64,000 nucleotides of DNA from Tigriopus japonicus (lineage: Eukaryota; Arthropoda; Copepoda; Harpacticoida; Harpacticidae): positions 3,278,922 through 3,342,921 of the forward strand of contig CM021323.1 of the NCBI GenBank assembly GCA_010645155.1, in the 5' to 3' direction. This document shows positions 1 to 12,878 of the stretch, one piece after another. The position numbers were made by a program, and so were the translations under genes. Position 1 is the stretch's first letter; each line of letters opens with the position of its first letter. The notes under the pieces were generated by a model. The model did no database searches. It saw only the letters and a program-made list of their open reading frames with translations, and was not told the DNA's origin.

Positions 1-2327
1 AGATGACGATCAAGTGATTAAATGAAATTTGATGACCAGGTTACCTGATACCAATCATTAGAAGTGATAGCCTCATCTGAAGCAAATAGAAAGAAAATGG
101 ACCTGAATTCGAGCGCAAATTCCTCGTGAAAAAGGATAAAGAACCAACTTTCGCCCGTACAAAAACGGAGAGTTTCTTTACGCACATCCAATACACAACT
201 TGAACAACAAAGAATATTTTACGATTCCATGAATTATCAACAACAAAATAACGTTTTTTTCCGAGCTCATATATCATCTGACTTGAACGTCTTATTAGTA
301 TCTTTGAACTTACAATTGAACCCATCCATCAATATTTAAGGTATTATCCTGAACTGAATTAACACATGCCAAACTTTGCATGAAATTAAGGTTTTTATAA
401 GTTGTCACCTTGGCATAATTTAATGTTCTATAAGTGATGGCCCATTTTTGAATTTCTTTTATTGTATGGTTGTGTTTTTTAGTTCAGGATAATAAGGACA
501 GGTAAGATATTCTTAAGTTGTTCAAGTTGCGTGATGGACGAGTGCGATAAAATTCCCCGTTTTGATCCGGGTGAGAGTATGTGGGGAAAGTTGGTTCTTA
601 ATCCCTTTTCAAGAGGAATTTGCGTTCGGATTAAGGTCCATATAGAACAAAGAAAGAAGAAATCCTCAGTGTCAAGAATTCGATCAAATGAAGAGCAAAT
701 TAAGATGACTTTGAAACCTATTAGGTGGACCTACTAGTAATGGATGGGCTCAATATTTTGATCTGCCTTTCGAGTCAGTCAGCCCAAATTGGTGATCTGA
801 CAGTCTAACCCGGATTACATGGACCCTCTCAAAGTCTTTAGAATGAAATGCTCCCATCAAGATTGAATTGTGTGGATTTTTCATTCAATTTGATTGTTAA
901 TTCCTGGACAAGGGGATCTAAGAAGACCAATCAAACCTTATCAAGCCTGTAGAGCCTATCCCTGCAATGATAAGAGATGATCCTCTGGTCCTGAAGGACC
1001 CTTACCCCCAGTCCTGCGTGGTCCTGACCTTCTTGAGCCCCAAGACTTGAAAACATTTCAATCAAATCCACAATCCAGGATTTAATCCCCACGTTTTTTA
1101 CTCATTTTGTCTCAAGGACATTGTGATTGCCTTTGTTCCTATTCCAATCCGGATCAGACGGTTGATCTGATCCAGAACCCTCAAAAGTGCCCTTCAATAG
1201 TTATAGCCAACAACATCTCCGACTTGGACTCCATCTTGTTTCAAAATGAGACCATTCTTGTTCTTTCATTTTCCTATGGAAATGGTTCCTGCGTTGTGGA
1301 GGTGTTGACGAGGATGGAAGAGGAGTAACACTCCAGATACCACCACGGATACCTCTGCTTAGCATTGTTTCACTGATGTTGGACTAATGGGTGAAGCAAG
1401 ATTCCATTTACGTATTTTCCTCATCGTTATGAGGACTAAAATCCTTTGGAGAGCTGAATGTCAAAAGTTCATGAGACGAGTAAAAGAGTGCTGGGACCTC
1501 TAAAATCAAGGTGAAGAACATCCAGTCCACAAATATTAACACAAAAAGTTTGACTGAATTCTTTCAAGACACGTGTTCAACAGTTTTAGCCGTTAATAAG
1601 GAATAAATGACGTTGTGTCAAAATATAGCCTCGGCCTCATACCATTTTTTCAAAAATCGGAGTTCGTGTCCACCCCTTTCAGGGGTTCCTGGGTAGGGTG
1701 ACTTGAGTATATGGCCATTCATGATGCGGCATTTTATGGCTAAATGGTTAGATATATGCATGCTTTTCTTATTTAGGTACTTAGGTATTTTTTTACGTTT
1801 TTCTTTTCCACTCTCACAATAAACGTTGTGATTTTCAGGCAATATAATCAGTTTTAGCAAGCTAAAGGGTTAAACTCGAGGGCGAGAATCGGTCGTTCTC
1901 TAAGCGATCTAGTGACATTGTGGCAAAATTATTCAACCTACACAAATAAAAATAAAAATCTCCAACCGAAATTCAAATTTTCAACCGTAGTACAATGGAA
2001 AAAACCTGAAAGAGTGGCAGAATGAAGTTTACTTGCTAAACGGGAGTGACTACAAATAAAATGACGGTACTTCGAGCTTCTTAAGGCGGTGGTATCCTGA
2101 AACCCTCTGGCAACGCTGAAGCCCAGCTACACAAACAAACAAACAAACAAATGGAGCCCAAGACCATTGAGATCTACTAAATACTAGAGGGAGTGTAATC
2201 GTAAAAACGTGTTGCCCGTCGCCAACTGTTGAGCGGACAAAAGTGCGGGAACATTTGATATGTGTGACCAAGCAAATGTCAAGCATGCAATTGACGAATC
2301 AAGGGTGGAATTAAGTAATGTTTTTGG
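1..2327. other. Non-coding stretch, no gene recognised
   Basis: AT-rich sequence with only short open frames (for example 1107-1328 on the plus strand, 73 codons). None shows a recognisable domain. There is a short CAAA microsatellite near 2123-2150. I see no tRNA, rRNA or other RNA gene here. Confidence 0.6.
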
Positions 2328-2673
2328 TAGTGATGGACCGAAAGGGCTCATAACCGAAACGGAAAGTTTCGGCTGAAAGAGGGCTTAACCGAAACCGAAA
2401 CCAAAAGCAACTGACTACAGAATTGTATAAATGCAAAATCCACCTTAAAAATTAAATTGCTTGTGTGTTTGATGTTGGCTAGTTGCAAATTATGACAAAT
2501 CGGGAAAATTAAATTTCGAAGATTTTTGGACGAATTTTTTTCCGATTTTGTAGTCAAACTCCATCCTTTATAGTCCATATCTGCTTTTGGTTTCGGTAGG
2601 CATAACCGAAACCGAACCCGAAATCGAAATTTCGGCCGTAATTTCGGCCGAAAGCGCTTTCTGTCCATCACTA
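2328..2673. mobile_element. hAT-like MITE, family 1 copy A
   Basis: The 346-bp element begins TAGTGATGGACCGAAAGGGC and ends with the near-perfect inverse, giving about 21-bp terminal inverted repeats with two mismatches. It is flanked by an 8-bp near-duplication, GTTTTTGG (2320-2327) and GTTATTGG (2674-2681), 7 of 8 matching. Eight-base target duplication is the hAT hallmark. It is internally rich in CCGAAAC motifs and encodes no transposase, so it is non-autonomous. A second copy sits at 46734-47032. Confidence 0.8.
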
Positions 2674-2841
2674 GTTATTGGGTCATATTTTGCGATTGCT
2701 AGTGGTCACTTTCTTGAAAGAACCAAGACGTCACAAGGTGACCATGCATTGGATTTGTATACTACAACTGGGATTTTTTTGCCAATTCATTAAATAAGTC
2801 ACAGAGAGGAAGAACACAGATTTTAGCGTTTGCGTTATGTA

Positions 2842-3023
2842 GGATTAATCAAGGATGGCTCAAGCCAGGATTACTTTCAAAATACACACTGGGTCCGATT
2901 AGTACAATGAAAATTAAACGGAACAATATATTTATTGCAAAAACCTCACATTTTAGTACAATGATCGGACCCAGTGTGTATTTTTGAAATTCGTCCTGAT
3001 GTACAGTGGTCCCTGGATTAATC
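2842..3023. repeat. Imperfect palindrome, small fold-back element
   Basis: Arms at about 2842-2909 and 2948-3023 are inverted copies. The best-matching core contains ACACACTGGGTCCGAT, and the outer parts (GGATTAATC) also pair. The loop is about 40 bp. No coding potential; it is probably a small fold-back or MITE-type repeat. Confidence 0.6.
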
Positions 3024-3253
3024 CAATACTTATATGGACAAATACTAACTCGTGGCTTCAAGATCGAGTTTAAAAATGGTGGTCTTGATATGCAAGTTTG
3101 GTCACATAAACTGTCCGCTCAACAGTTGTGAGGACGACATTTTCCTCATAAATTCAACGCATTCCGCCCCACTTGCCAAATCAGCCTGATTAAAGCTCGC
3201 ACGCTATCTAGTGATCACTACCGGAGCGTCTTCGATTGATCCAGTCATCCAAG

Positions 3254-3658
3254 ATGAACTCGCCGCATATTGAGTGTCAAGCAGCTTTGCGAGATGGCAG
3301 CACGGGGAATCGGATCCAGATCCGACGCTTTTATTTGACGAGGCGTGCCTCTGCGGATTTAACGCGCCTTCATAAAGAGTTGGCGGAGATTTTCGTCGGT
3401 ATCCCCACGCCGTTTCGGATCTATTGGACCGATACACTTGGAGACATTGTCATCCAAACGAGTTCCGAGCTAGAATTGGCCTTTAAGGCCATGGCGGGCC
3501 AACTATTCAATATCATTGTCGAGATCGGGCCAGCCGGAAACGCCCTCAACGGTGAAAAAAACGCGGATTATGAGCCACAGGTATCGGAACCACTTCATAG
3601 ACGTTTGCTTTTGGAAAATAAGGGATTCCGATCGATCAATCCATCAATGAAAACTTGA
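3254..3658 (+). CDS. Short PB1-domain protein (p62/SQSTM1-like N-terminus only)
   Basis: This is a single-exon frame of 134 codons from the ATG at 3254. Residues about 20-90 look like a PB1 domain: a basic first strand with an I-R-R-F motif like that of sequestosome-1, then a Y-W-x-D-x-L-G-D segment followed by S-E-L-E-L-A-F, which resembles the acidic OPCA loop. PB1 domains mediate front-to-back dimerisation in p62, NBR1 and atypical PKC/Par6. Unlike p62 there is no ZZ finger, LIR or UBA after it; the last 40 residues are unremarkable. A nearby ATG-less extension was ignored because the first real ATG is at 3254. It could be a stand-alone PB1 adaptor, or the first exon of a longer gene, though a stop closes it and no downstream partner exon was recognised. 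Domain call is by eye. Confidence 0.6.
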   Translation: MNSPHIECQAALRDGSTGNRIQIRRFYLTRRASADLTRLHKELAEIFVGIPTPFRIYWTDTLGDIVIQTSSELELAFKAMAGQLFNIIVEIGPAGNALNGEKNADYEPQVSEPLHRRLLLENKGFRSINPSMKT

Positions 3659-4468
3659 TTGAATTTGCAGAAGGTTTAGATAGATATTGGTACTTCAGCC
3701 TGGCAATGGAGTTCCAAAAGTAATATTGAAATCTATCCGTTTACTTTCGTTTAATGAGGAGTTGACTTTTATAAAATTACAATGATCTTAAGTTTTCCAT
3801 TTTTTTAATGCATGGTAGTCATTGCAACACTTTGAAATACTGCCTGGATGCAGATTTCCATGGATTTCGTAGCGTAAACGTTCTTGACTAAGCTTAAAAG
3901 CTTAGATTTGCCAACTTTTTTTCTTACTTTTTATGCCGTTTTTTTAACTTTAAAAAAATCTTTGATTTTTTCTTCTTCATTGCTCTAGTGACAAGTGGCG
4001 TGTCAACTAAATCACATCTATCTAATATGATTTATGGATTATTTTTATTGTTCAGAACCACCCACGACATTCAAATGTGTAAAGGGTATTGGAAAAAAGA
4101 ATAAGAAAAAACAAAGAGAGAAGAGAGAAAAAACGGAATTGGTAACGTGTCATGTTCCATCACACAAAATGCATATAGCTTTTGAACTGGAAAATTGTGC
4201 TAGAAACATTTTCAAGGAGGGCTGACATCAACAATCATCATATTGAACTTGAATTTTCTCAGTGTCTTTTTAACAAAAAGTGTATTTAAACCTAACCTCT
4301 TAATCATGAAACTTGCTTGTGAGTGAGAATGAAATTTTAAACGAAAGAAGTCCTTCATGGAGGCAAAAACACACTTTCTAAAGATTCACTGCGAATTCCT
4401 TTCACGGATGATTTGGTTCTCATCTAAGACTTCACAATGAAACCCCTGTCAAGATTATTATTCTCTTG
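3659..4468. other. Non-coding stretch, nothing recognised
   Basis: AT-rich with several T-runs around 3910-3980. The only open frame (4034-4225, plus, 63 codons, lysine-rich) has no recognisable similarity. Confidence 0.5.
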
Positions 4469-4852
4469 TCTTTTTAGAATCCGCCTTACAGAAGGACCAT
4501 CAAAAGAAGGATGAACGATTTAGAGGGAGAAATGAGAAAGGTCAAGGAAGAAATGAAAAAGGTCAAGGAAGAAATGAAAGAGGTCAAGGAAGAAATGGGA
4601 CAGGTCAGAAAAACTGTGGAGGTAGAAATGAACAAACACACAAAAGCTGTGGACGAACTTCGAGCCACTCTCGCGGGTTTAAATCGTGGCCCTTTTCCCA
4701 CCCATGAAGAATGAAAGGACCAAGTTGGAAACCCTCGTCAACGTCAGAATGAAAATCGTCCTGAACCTCGTGTTGAAATTCTGCCCCAACCTCAAAGGGA
4801 CAATCCCATACTACATGCTTTTCTGCAACAACCGCGTCTTGATGAAAAGTAG
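4469..4852 (+). pseudogene. Possible relic of a Gag-like coiled-coil ORF
   Basis: An open frame starts just after a TAG at about 4476 (ATG at 4511). It encodes a heptad-like repeat of V-K-E-E-M-(K/R)-(K/E) units, about 30 residues, then a stop at 4712-4714. The same frame continues past that stop for about 45 further codons rich in Q, P, N and R, to a TAG at about 4850. A coiled coil followed by a Q/P/R-rich stretch is common in retroelement Gag-type proteins, so this may be a decayed fragment. The sequence before 4477 ends in CTTTTTAG, so it could equally be an exon of an unrecognised gene. I do not identify a family. Confidence 0.25.
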
Positions 4853-5304
4853 ATCTCATTTTTTAATCATGTGGACAGATTCATTTGTGTCCGACATCTA
4901 ATACATATTAAAAGTGCGCCTTCAAATTGTTTTTCTTGGTTAACAAAGTCCATCCAAAGTCATCTAATATGAAAAGTGAGCGCCAAATCTGAAGCGAACG
5001 CAATGTTTTAGTTGCAATTAATCTGAAAAATAACTCATGACATGAAATCTTCATTCACAAGAAATAACGGCAGTCTGTGTCTAAATTCAGTAAAAACTGC
5101 CAATAACTCGAGACCACTTTGGAAGGACCGTGCCAAATGAGAAGAATGCATGTAAAAAATGACGAATGAGCTTATTCGTCCAAAAATATTTGTTCAAAAC
5201 CCCTGCTCAAAGAATAACAAACGCGCACGTTTGAGTCAAATCAGAATAACTAGTTTCTTATACAAAGTTCCTAGGGGGAACAGATATATTTAGTGGTCGA
5301 CACA
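4853..5304. other. Non-coding stretch downstream of HGS
   Basis: No open frame of interest. The right end should contain the 3' flank of the minus-strand HGS transcript. Confidence 0.5.
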
Positions 5305-5310
5305 TTTATT
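5305..5310 (-). terminator. Candidate poly(A) signal of HGS
   Basis: AATAAA on the minus strand, about 130 nt downstream of the HGS stop codon. Confidence 0.5.
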
Positions 5311-5437
5311 TTGATAGATATTTCAAGGAAAAACAGAAGCAGATGATCTAGTTTCTAGGTTTGTATAAAGTAAGTCAGATGTCAACCAACGCTTGCCGCA
5401 CCTGTACATCTTTTGATAAGACGAAAAAAAATCCCTT

Positions 5438-8400
5438 TTAGTCAAAGCAAATCAGCTCAGCCTCGGTAGGAGCTCCAGGAACATGATTATTCTCCGGTTG
5501 ATTAGACGCTGCCAAGCTTTGTCCATGTTGCTCCCCCATTTGGGAAGGTCCGCTATAGTGTGGATGTTGCTGTCCCATGGTGGAAGTGGGTCCACCATAA
5601 GAATTGCTCATGATCCCCGAGGATGGGAGGGCCGATACCATGCCTTGCATGTTGTACGGCGATCCATGTTGGCCTTGATGGTGAGGTGGGTTATGGGATG
5701 GATGTTGATGTGCTCCACCTCCTGCTGTCGCGGTTGAAACCGGCGGAACATAACCTTCAGGAGGAGGCGGGGCACCTCCTCCAGATGCAGGATTGGGCAC
5801 AGATTGGCTTGATCCCCCCGGAGGAGCCTCCGCTGGATTCATCATGCCGTAATGAGGCTGCGAATGAGGCATCATGGAAGGATCGGGATATCCCCCAACC
5901 TGAGATTGCGGTGGTCCCATGTGGACCCCCGGATATCCAGGTTGGTGAGCCGGCATCATACCGGCGTGCATGCCCGGATATGCACCGTACATTGGCATTC
6001 CCATGGGTCCCATGGGAGCTTGAGGGGGCTGGGGTTGTCCCCCAGGTGCAATCACGCCATATTGTTGCTGCTTGACCTGCTCTTGTCGCATCAACATCTC
6101 GCGCTCTTGCTCTTGCATCCTTTGCAAGGCCATCTGTCTCTGATATTGAAGATACTCTTGCTTGCGTTGTCTCATCACTTCCAATTTCTCGCTCATCTGG
6201 ATCTGTTTAATCCGCTCAGCTTCCTCGGCTTCTCGGCGTTTTCGCTCTTTCTCCTCATCTCGTAGAGCATCCAGAGCGGCTCGAGCATCCTTGATTTGGG
6301 TCAGCTTATCTTGAAGGCCTTCGAAATGCACTCGCTTGTCTTCTTGATCTTGGATGTGCTTCAAAAGCTGAGAGTGCATGGCCATCATATTCATAAAGAG
6401 GGTTTGCACCGAGGAGTCATTGGCGATACTCCGTCCTCGACTCGAGTTGGACTTCATCCGATTCACAAAGATCTCGACTTGAGTCTTGAGAGTGGTGACA
6501 AATTCGTTCATCTCCTCGTCAGATCTGCCCTCCGAAGCACCCGTCACGGATTGGGAATTGACCATTTTGGGTTGCATTTGGACCACGGGCGAGGCTGCAA
6601 TAGATTGGGTCACGGATTTCGCCGGACTGGGATCAACTTCTGGAACAATCGCGGCTTGACCACTACGCTCAGTATCCTTTTGCTCCCAATAATCTCTGTT
6701 CAAATATCGCATCAACTCCGGACTGATTTCTTCTTCATTTCTCTGTGGGAGGATAAGCAAGAAAATAAGCCTTTGCTAAACTGGAAAACATCCCAAACTA
6801 GCGATAACTTACTCCGGGTTCTCTTTGTTCCGCAGTTTTGTTGCTAGTTCCGGCATACGTGGCCGGATTGATCAATTGCTGAGTGTTTTGTCGGGCTTTG
6901 GCTTTGGCCTCAGCCTCGGATTCTGAAAGTGCTATTGCCAATTGAAGCTCCTCTTCTTCTTTGATTTCTTCCTCGGATTTACCCTCTTTCTTGATCGGGG
7001 GGTTTTGGGGCTAGAAGGACAATAACAAGATTCAACTAGCGTTGATACAGTCCGAAGGTCGGTCGGAACAGCTGATTTAGCTCGATTTTACACTAGAAGC
7101 AGATTCGTCTTTGTTCCTTTGTGGATGGACGAGCTTGAAGCTGGTCTGCCCAAAGAGAAGAAGAAGCTTTTTGCGCTTTTGCCTCAAGAATGACAGACGT
7201 ACGGACGGTCTAACCAACCATTTCTTTGTCCTGTCAGTTTGTGAGAGCTTGACTAACGAAACTCAAAGCCTAGGGAGTATTTCTAATATGATATTTCTAT
7301 TTCATTGCCGAACAAATAAATATTTAATATAATTAAATTTACATGCTCTTGATGTATATATTAATCATTAAAGAATATGTTTGTTTTATGATAGGCCCCT
7401 AGGAGCAAATATGTCGAACTTTTAACGACATTTAAAAAAAAGATATTTCTTTGCAAATGCATAATTCCTTTTGACTGGGTGTTTAAAGGTGATTGATTTT
7501 TTTGTTCAATGTCAAAGTGTGAGTATATAATAGGTCAGTTGTTGAGGTAGTTTGGAAGTTTAGTGGAAGCATATCTGTAAACACAAAAGAAGCATATGAG
7601 ACGGAGTAGAAATAGCCATGCTCAATCAAGTTTTACGACATAAGCTGTGATTGAAAAACGCAGCTTGTGTGGCAAAACTTGATCAACCATGGTTATTTGT
7701 ACTCCATCTCATATGCTTCTTTTATACTTCTTCTATGACTTTAGATATGCTCTTACTATACTTCCAAACCACCTCAACAACCGACCTATTTATCTATATC
7801 ATATGTTATCTATATTATTATCCTATCTTACAATCTTTTCACACAACAATGAAAGGGCAACAGAACGTTTTATCAACCTTGAAACGACTTTGGGAATGAC
7901 TCTTTTAAGTTCTTAATAAATGCTTTCGATTTTCTTTCAATTCGTGGAAGATAAAAAACTGCGAGCTGTTGATACTGCGTGCTGAATTTGAATTTGTAAA
8001 CCATATTTACATGTGGCAAACTATGAATCTTTTCTGAACACGTTACCGAATTGACAGGATCATGGTTTTGTGTCTCTTCCAGAAAGCCAGCAAAAGGCTC
8101 TCTACCACTTTCTTCTTGCCTTTGGCGAGTAAAATTGGGCCGGATTCTCCTAAGGAAACTGGTCATACTGAACACTTCAATTCAATTCTCGACAACCGAT
8201 TGATTGCACAAAACAAGAATCGTTGTCAGAATAATGACTCACTCCTTGCGTAATTGAGAAAAATCTAGGTGATAATAGAGACCCTGCACAATTCAGAGTC
8301 AGCACACTTCAAGAAAAGTTGTAACTTTGTAAGCTGACCCATGAAAAATCGTTTTGGAGTGGAGGGGTGAAAAGAATCTTTAAAGTTAGTGTCTTCTCCT

Positions 8401-11340
8401 TCATTTCACTCTGATACACAAATCGTCAATTTTTCAAAGCCTCATTTTGAATATTTTGACATCTCGAGGTAGCACTCTTCAGCATCATAATGACTGTACT
8501 AAAATATGCATCTCACACTTTTGAACGCTTGAAAACAATCTTGAAAAGAGTGAGGCTGACGAATTTTTTCTGTTCAAAAAATGAAGAATCTTTTTATTTG
8601 GAAAAACTGGCATTTTCGGAAAAGATTTGTGGCCTGTTGGTCGACATTCGGCGCGTCTCTGAAATATCTAGGACCTCTCTCTGAGATATGCCTTGACAAG
8701 CTTATCTTTCCACCAAAACTTGCTATTAATCAGCGGACTCTGAACATTCAAGGTTCTGGATAAGCGTCATGTCAATATGACCCTGTAGTTACTCACCTGT
8801 TGTGCCAAGGACGAGGATAGATATTCGGCTGGAAGATTGGCGTCCATAGACGATTTCCGCTCTTTCCTCTGGGACTTGACCGGAGAAGATTTGGCGGAAT
8901 TCGACTCTTTGGGGCCAAACTGATCAAAGCAAGAGTCGCATACTCGAACCTAAATAAATGACAAAACACAAATTTATGGATGCTTCTTACAAATGATGAT
9001 TGTTTCGAGATTGTGGTTTGTACTTTGCCCCCGAAACAGAGCGACTCAAGTTGGTCAAGCTAGATTTTGACAGTCTTTCTCGTGCATTCCTACACTGCTT
9101 TGCTTTTCTGTGTGTCTTTACTTCCTCGTTATGGAATCTTTACTTTCTCTCTTTGCTTCCACGTCATTTTCTCTTGTCTATTTTGTAATGCACCGCAAAA
9201 TATCTCGTGACAAGTTTTGCAAGTCCCTTATACCTTTCGTTTGCCTCTCAAAATTTGATTGATCCGATTGACTGAGCGATTCAAGGAGTTTAAGGCCTAG
9301 TACTGTGCTGTGATAATAAGAATGCGTTTTGGAAGCTGATAAAAAGACTCAATTATTGTTGCCATTATGATACGACTTAAATAACTTATATAACTAAACT
9401 GATCATTTCGTAACAAACATCCCGATTTAGTAGTTGAAGTAGAAACTTATTAATACCACATGGGCTACATTGGTAAGGAAGGGTCTTTTTCCATAGTTTG
9501 GTTCTACGGTCGGAAGTTTGAATTTAGCCCGTCAAGCGAAGCCAATCATTATATTTTATTTATGTTCAAATGCATTTTCAGACGGGTTCTCCGTCAACGT
9601 CGAAAAGATTCCTGCAGAAATTTGGGGAAACGGCATCGAACTCAACCTCTTCAACTGTTGAAAACCGCGCGAACACTCTCAACATCCCTCAAACGAGTTA
9701 CTTACCTCTTTTTCGATGCCAAATTTGGGCAGGACGCAGAACTTGGATGAGCATTTGCCGCAAAACACTTGTCCACAGGCTCGACAATGATGCTGTCGAG
9801 TCACTAGACCGAACTGAGTTCGACATCGATGGCAGACCTCGCCTTCAGCCCATTCGGGCGCCACGTCAGCCTCGAACATGGCCTCGGCCTCACGAACCGG
9901 AGGAAACTCCCAACCTTCGGCCTTCATCAGGTTCAGGGTGTCCTGCAAGTCGATCAAGATGGGTTTCAATGGGCGAGTTTCTTCAGAATCTTTTCACACA
10001 CACTTAATTCCATAGAGGTAGTTGGTGGAGATGAGTCACGATCAGTATGTCAGATGACTCATTAAATTTACATGGAGATCGTTGGTTTGGCTTTTGAAAA
10101 AGGTCTAATGGACTCCTTCGGTCATAAATATGTAGGGCTTCGGAGAGCCAAATCGATCGATGTTCTTACCGTGACAATACGATATTTGGGAGAGTTTCGA
10201 AAGGCCATGCCCCAATGCTGGATCATTTCGAGGACTTTCTTTTTGATGTTCTCGTCGTTGGTTTGCTTGACGATTTCGCGGAGTTCCTCCATGAATTGCC
10301 GCGTGGCGATCTCATCGTGAATCAGAGCGCCGCAATTTTTGACGCAAGATTCCATGACCTGAAAGAGACATTCATTTCATCATTTCAGCATAAATGAAAA
10401 GTCACGATAGCTTTTGATTTCTATTAGCTTACAACAGGAATCTTTCACTTTGCTGTGGTAAAGTATCAAAAATTATGATTCTGCTATGTCTGCCCTAACC
10501 TTTTCATTGACTAATAATTTATAAACTTATGAAAGGAATGAAAAAGTAATCCCCATTCATTTTCAAATTGATAACGATTAGTATTTGTTTCGTTACTTCT
10601 TGTTGGACCAGTTTGTAAAAAGTCAATAACAATGTTCGTCTTTTTAGGCCTAACAGCTCTGCTTCCCCTAAATTCCCACAAAAAATGAATTCAATCATAT
10701 AGTGGACCTAATTTTGCGCAACTCCACGTTTCTCCTTCTTTTTAAATATCGATTACTATTTCTAATTCAAACCCACCAATTTTAGCCTGGATCCAGTAGT
10801 TTTAATTAACCCTTGAAGTGTCTTCTACAAAATCTAAGCTCATTGGTCAATATAAAAAAAAATTATCCTAGGCAGGATTTCTTTGGCAAACATCACAAAC
10901 CCAATCTTGACCCTCTTTATCTGAACCTTAGCTTTCCTAACTGTTGCATCCGGAGATGTTGGTAAATGACTAGATGTACTATTCAGTGAGAAGGACGAAA
11001 TGTCTAACATGAGCACGAGCATATGGAAGAATAGGAAAGTCCAAAACTCTCTAAACTCATCCCTCAAAGGAAAAAACCTCTTCCAATTTCGTTTGAATGG
11101 ATGATTGAATAAGTCTGTCTGTCTGTATATATTCATTACCTGCAATGCGAAGTATTGGACGTGCGGGTTGTCATGGTAGAATTTCTTCTTGATGGCCGAC
11201 ACGGCGTACTTGGGGGGCGTGTCTCCGGCGCGAATGCTGTCGCACAAGGCCAAAATCGACGTCCAATCCGGTTCCAGAAGCAAATGCGACGTGGATTTCT
11301 CCAACAAACGGTCGAACGTGGACATGGGACTCCGGAACAT
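5438..11340 (-). CDS. HGS: Hrs, ESCRT-0 ubiquitin-sorting subunit (VHS-FYVE-UIM)
   Basis: Six in-frame exons (11340-11140, 10358-10170, 9942-9706, 8949-8797, 7010-6813, 6742-5438), all joined in phase 0 with GT-AG introns, give 760 aa; human HGS is 777. With STAM, Hrs forms ESCRT-0, which binds PI3P on early endosomes and ubiquitinated cargo and starts multivesicular-body sorting. A VHS domain fills about residues 1-143. A FYVE finger follows with eight cysteines (C167, C170, C183, C186, C191, C194, C213, C216) and an R-x-H-H-C-R lipid-binding motif (179-184). A UIM lies at about 276-296 in exon 5, and a long helical STAM/GAT-like core at about 403-555. The tail is P/Q/G/M-rich and ends in L-I-C-F-D, a clathrin-box-like terminus as in vertebrate Hrs. 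The ATG at 11340 begins the conserved M-F-R start. Intron 4 carries a palindromic element. Identification is firm; exon edges were set by eye. Confidence 0.95.
7524..7799. repeat. 276-bp palindromic fold-back element in HGS intron 4
   Basis: Arms at about 7524-7647 and 7661-7799 are inverted copies over more than 120 bp with a loop of about 13 bp. Shared blocks include AAAAGAAGCATATGAGA and TTGTTGAGGT. It would fold into a long hairpin in RNA or DNA. It has no coding capacity and lies inside an intron. Confidence 0.75.
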
Positions 11341-12878
11341 GGTCAGCGATCCGATCGAACCACTCAAGCACTCATTTACTGGCTGATTGTACGAGTGCGC
11401 GAAGGAACCACCGAGAAAAATGGGATGGATTGGCACAAATTTCTGAACTAAGATGATGAAAAAGGATAAAAATGAGGTGCTGTAGGGACGTAGATCAGCT
11501 GAAATGCCAGGGAGTGTTGGCCCTCTGGGGGCTAGAAACGAAAACAAGAAGAATTATTGACGACCATGGCTCTTACACTTTCATAAACAAGTCAAGATTT
11601 AGATGCATGAGAAAATGCGGTACTTGGATTGCGGAAATGTCCAAAGCTATTGAAAACGGGTGGAAAAGACGCGTCACAACCTTGAATGGATGCTTTACTT
11701 CAATTTGCCCCCGCTTCTGAATTCATTTTAGAGAAAAGCATTTTCAGGTTTGAACTAACTTCTCTTTTTTTGCGATACGAATTGGATGATATATTCAGCC
11801 TGAAAGCATAAAAACATTTTTTAGTGGAAAAATGTCAATAGTAAATCGACCTCCATATCCTCAATGCTCATCCGGAGTTGTTTTTCTAGAAAGACTTTGA
11901 AGGACAGGATATGAAAAGAGCGATCTTATTCCAACTTTATAGATATGGAATCAGGCAATTAATATGCCATCATTTTGTCCAAGTCTAATCAACAGCTTTT
12001 TTGTAAACAAAACAAAATAGCCCACCCCAAATGATTTAGACTTTACTGTCAGAGTTCACCGCTTGGAGCGCTTTAAACCTATTTTCGGCCGCAAACTTGA
12101 GAGCTCCCAGCCATTGTGACTGTCAAGTGTGAAGTCAGCGTGGCTCCACTAGTCAATTTCTTTATCTTGAACATTAGTCAACTTTGCCCCATATTTCTCA
12201 AAGTTCAACATAACCGACCAATTTTGTTTGTAAAAAGTGATCCTCATGTAGTTACACAAAAAAATCACTGATTATCATTTGACAATTCATTAATTTCCGT
12301 TCGTCAATCAGCGCCTAATCAACGTGTCACGCTTTTTCATCCGCTACACGCATTACACGCCCCATTATCCCAAATTAGTCATTAAGCCCCATCAATCACA
12401 TTCAGCATGCCAATTTTTATCACTTCATCCTTTTCCCACTTTTCATCCCACCTTCACACCCCTCCTCCCCCATTTCCCCCTCTCATCATTTTCCACCTGA
12501 ATTTCTCATGGCCTTCCACTTTCGCTGAAACACCGTGGTTGACGTGTGTCAATCTAGCCTGTCGCTCGGAATCGGCTGCCTCTTTTCCTGCTGGATTCGC
12601 TGAAGTGTTCGGTTGTTCGTTCGTTCGCCCATTTTCGGCAAATCGACCGTCTTCCTCCATCTCGTTCATCGATCGCATGCGGATTCAATCTGGGAGGAGT
12701 CATTCAAATCTCATGGCTTGATTGCGTGATCACGTGTTTTTCTAGGCGGAATAATTGGTTTGTTTTGAGGCCGCTCGTTCCACCCACGACTTGACCTCAG
12801 CCGTGGTTGATTGTATGCGGCTAGGAGGACACCCGCCGTAGAGTTAGTCCAGGACGTCCGAGATCCTTGAGTTAGCTG
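11341..12878. promoter_or_regulatory. Shared head-to-head intergenic region, HGS and TMED7
   Basis: 1.5 kb separates the two start codons, which diverge. It should hold both promoters and 5' UTRs. I found no TATA box in a convincing position. The open frames here (11472-11720 plus, 12407-12721 plus, 12454-12678 minus) lack recognisable domains and I treat them as chance frames. Confidence 0.4.

Noticed and set aside
5483..6847. Plus-strand frames of 84-183 codons over the HGS last exon
   Set aside because: Antisense of a confirmed coding exon.
11171..11451. Plus and minus alternative frames near HGS exon 1
   Set aside because: Shadows of the VHS-coding exon; GC-rich codons leave several frames open.
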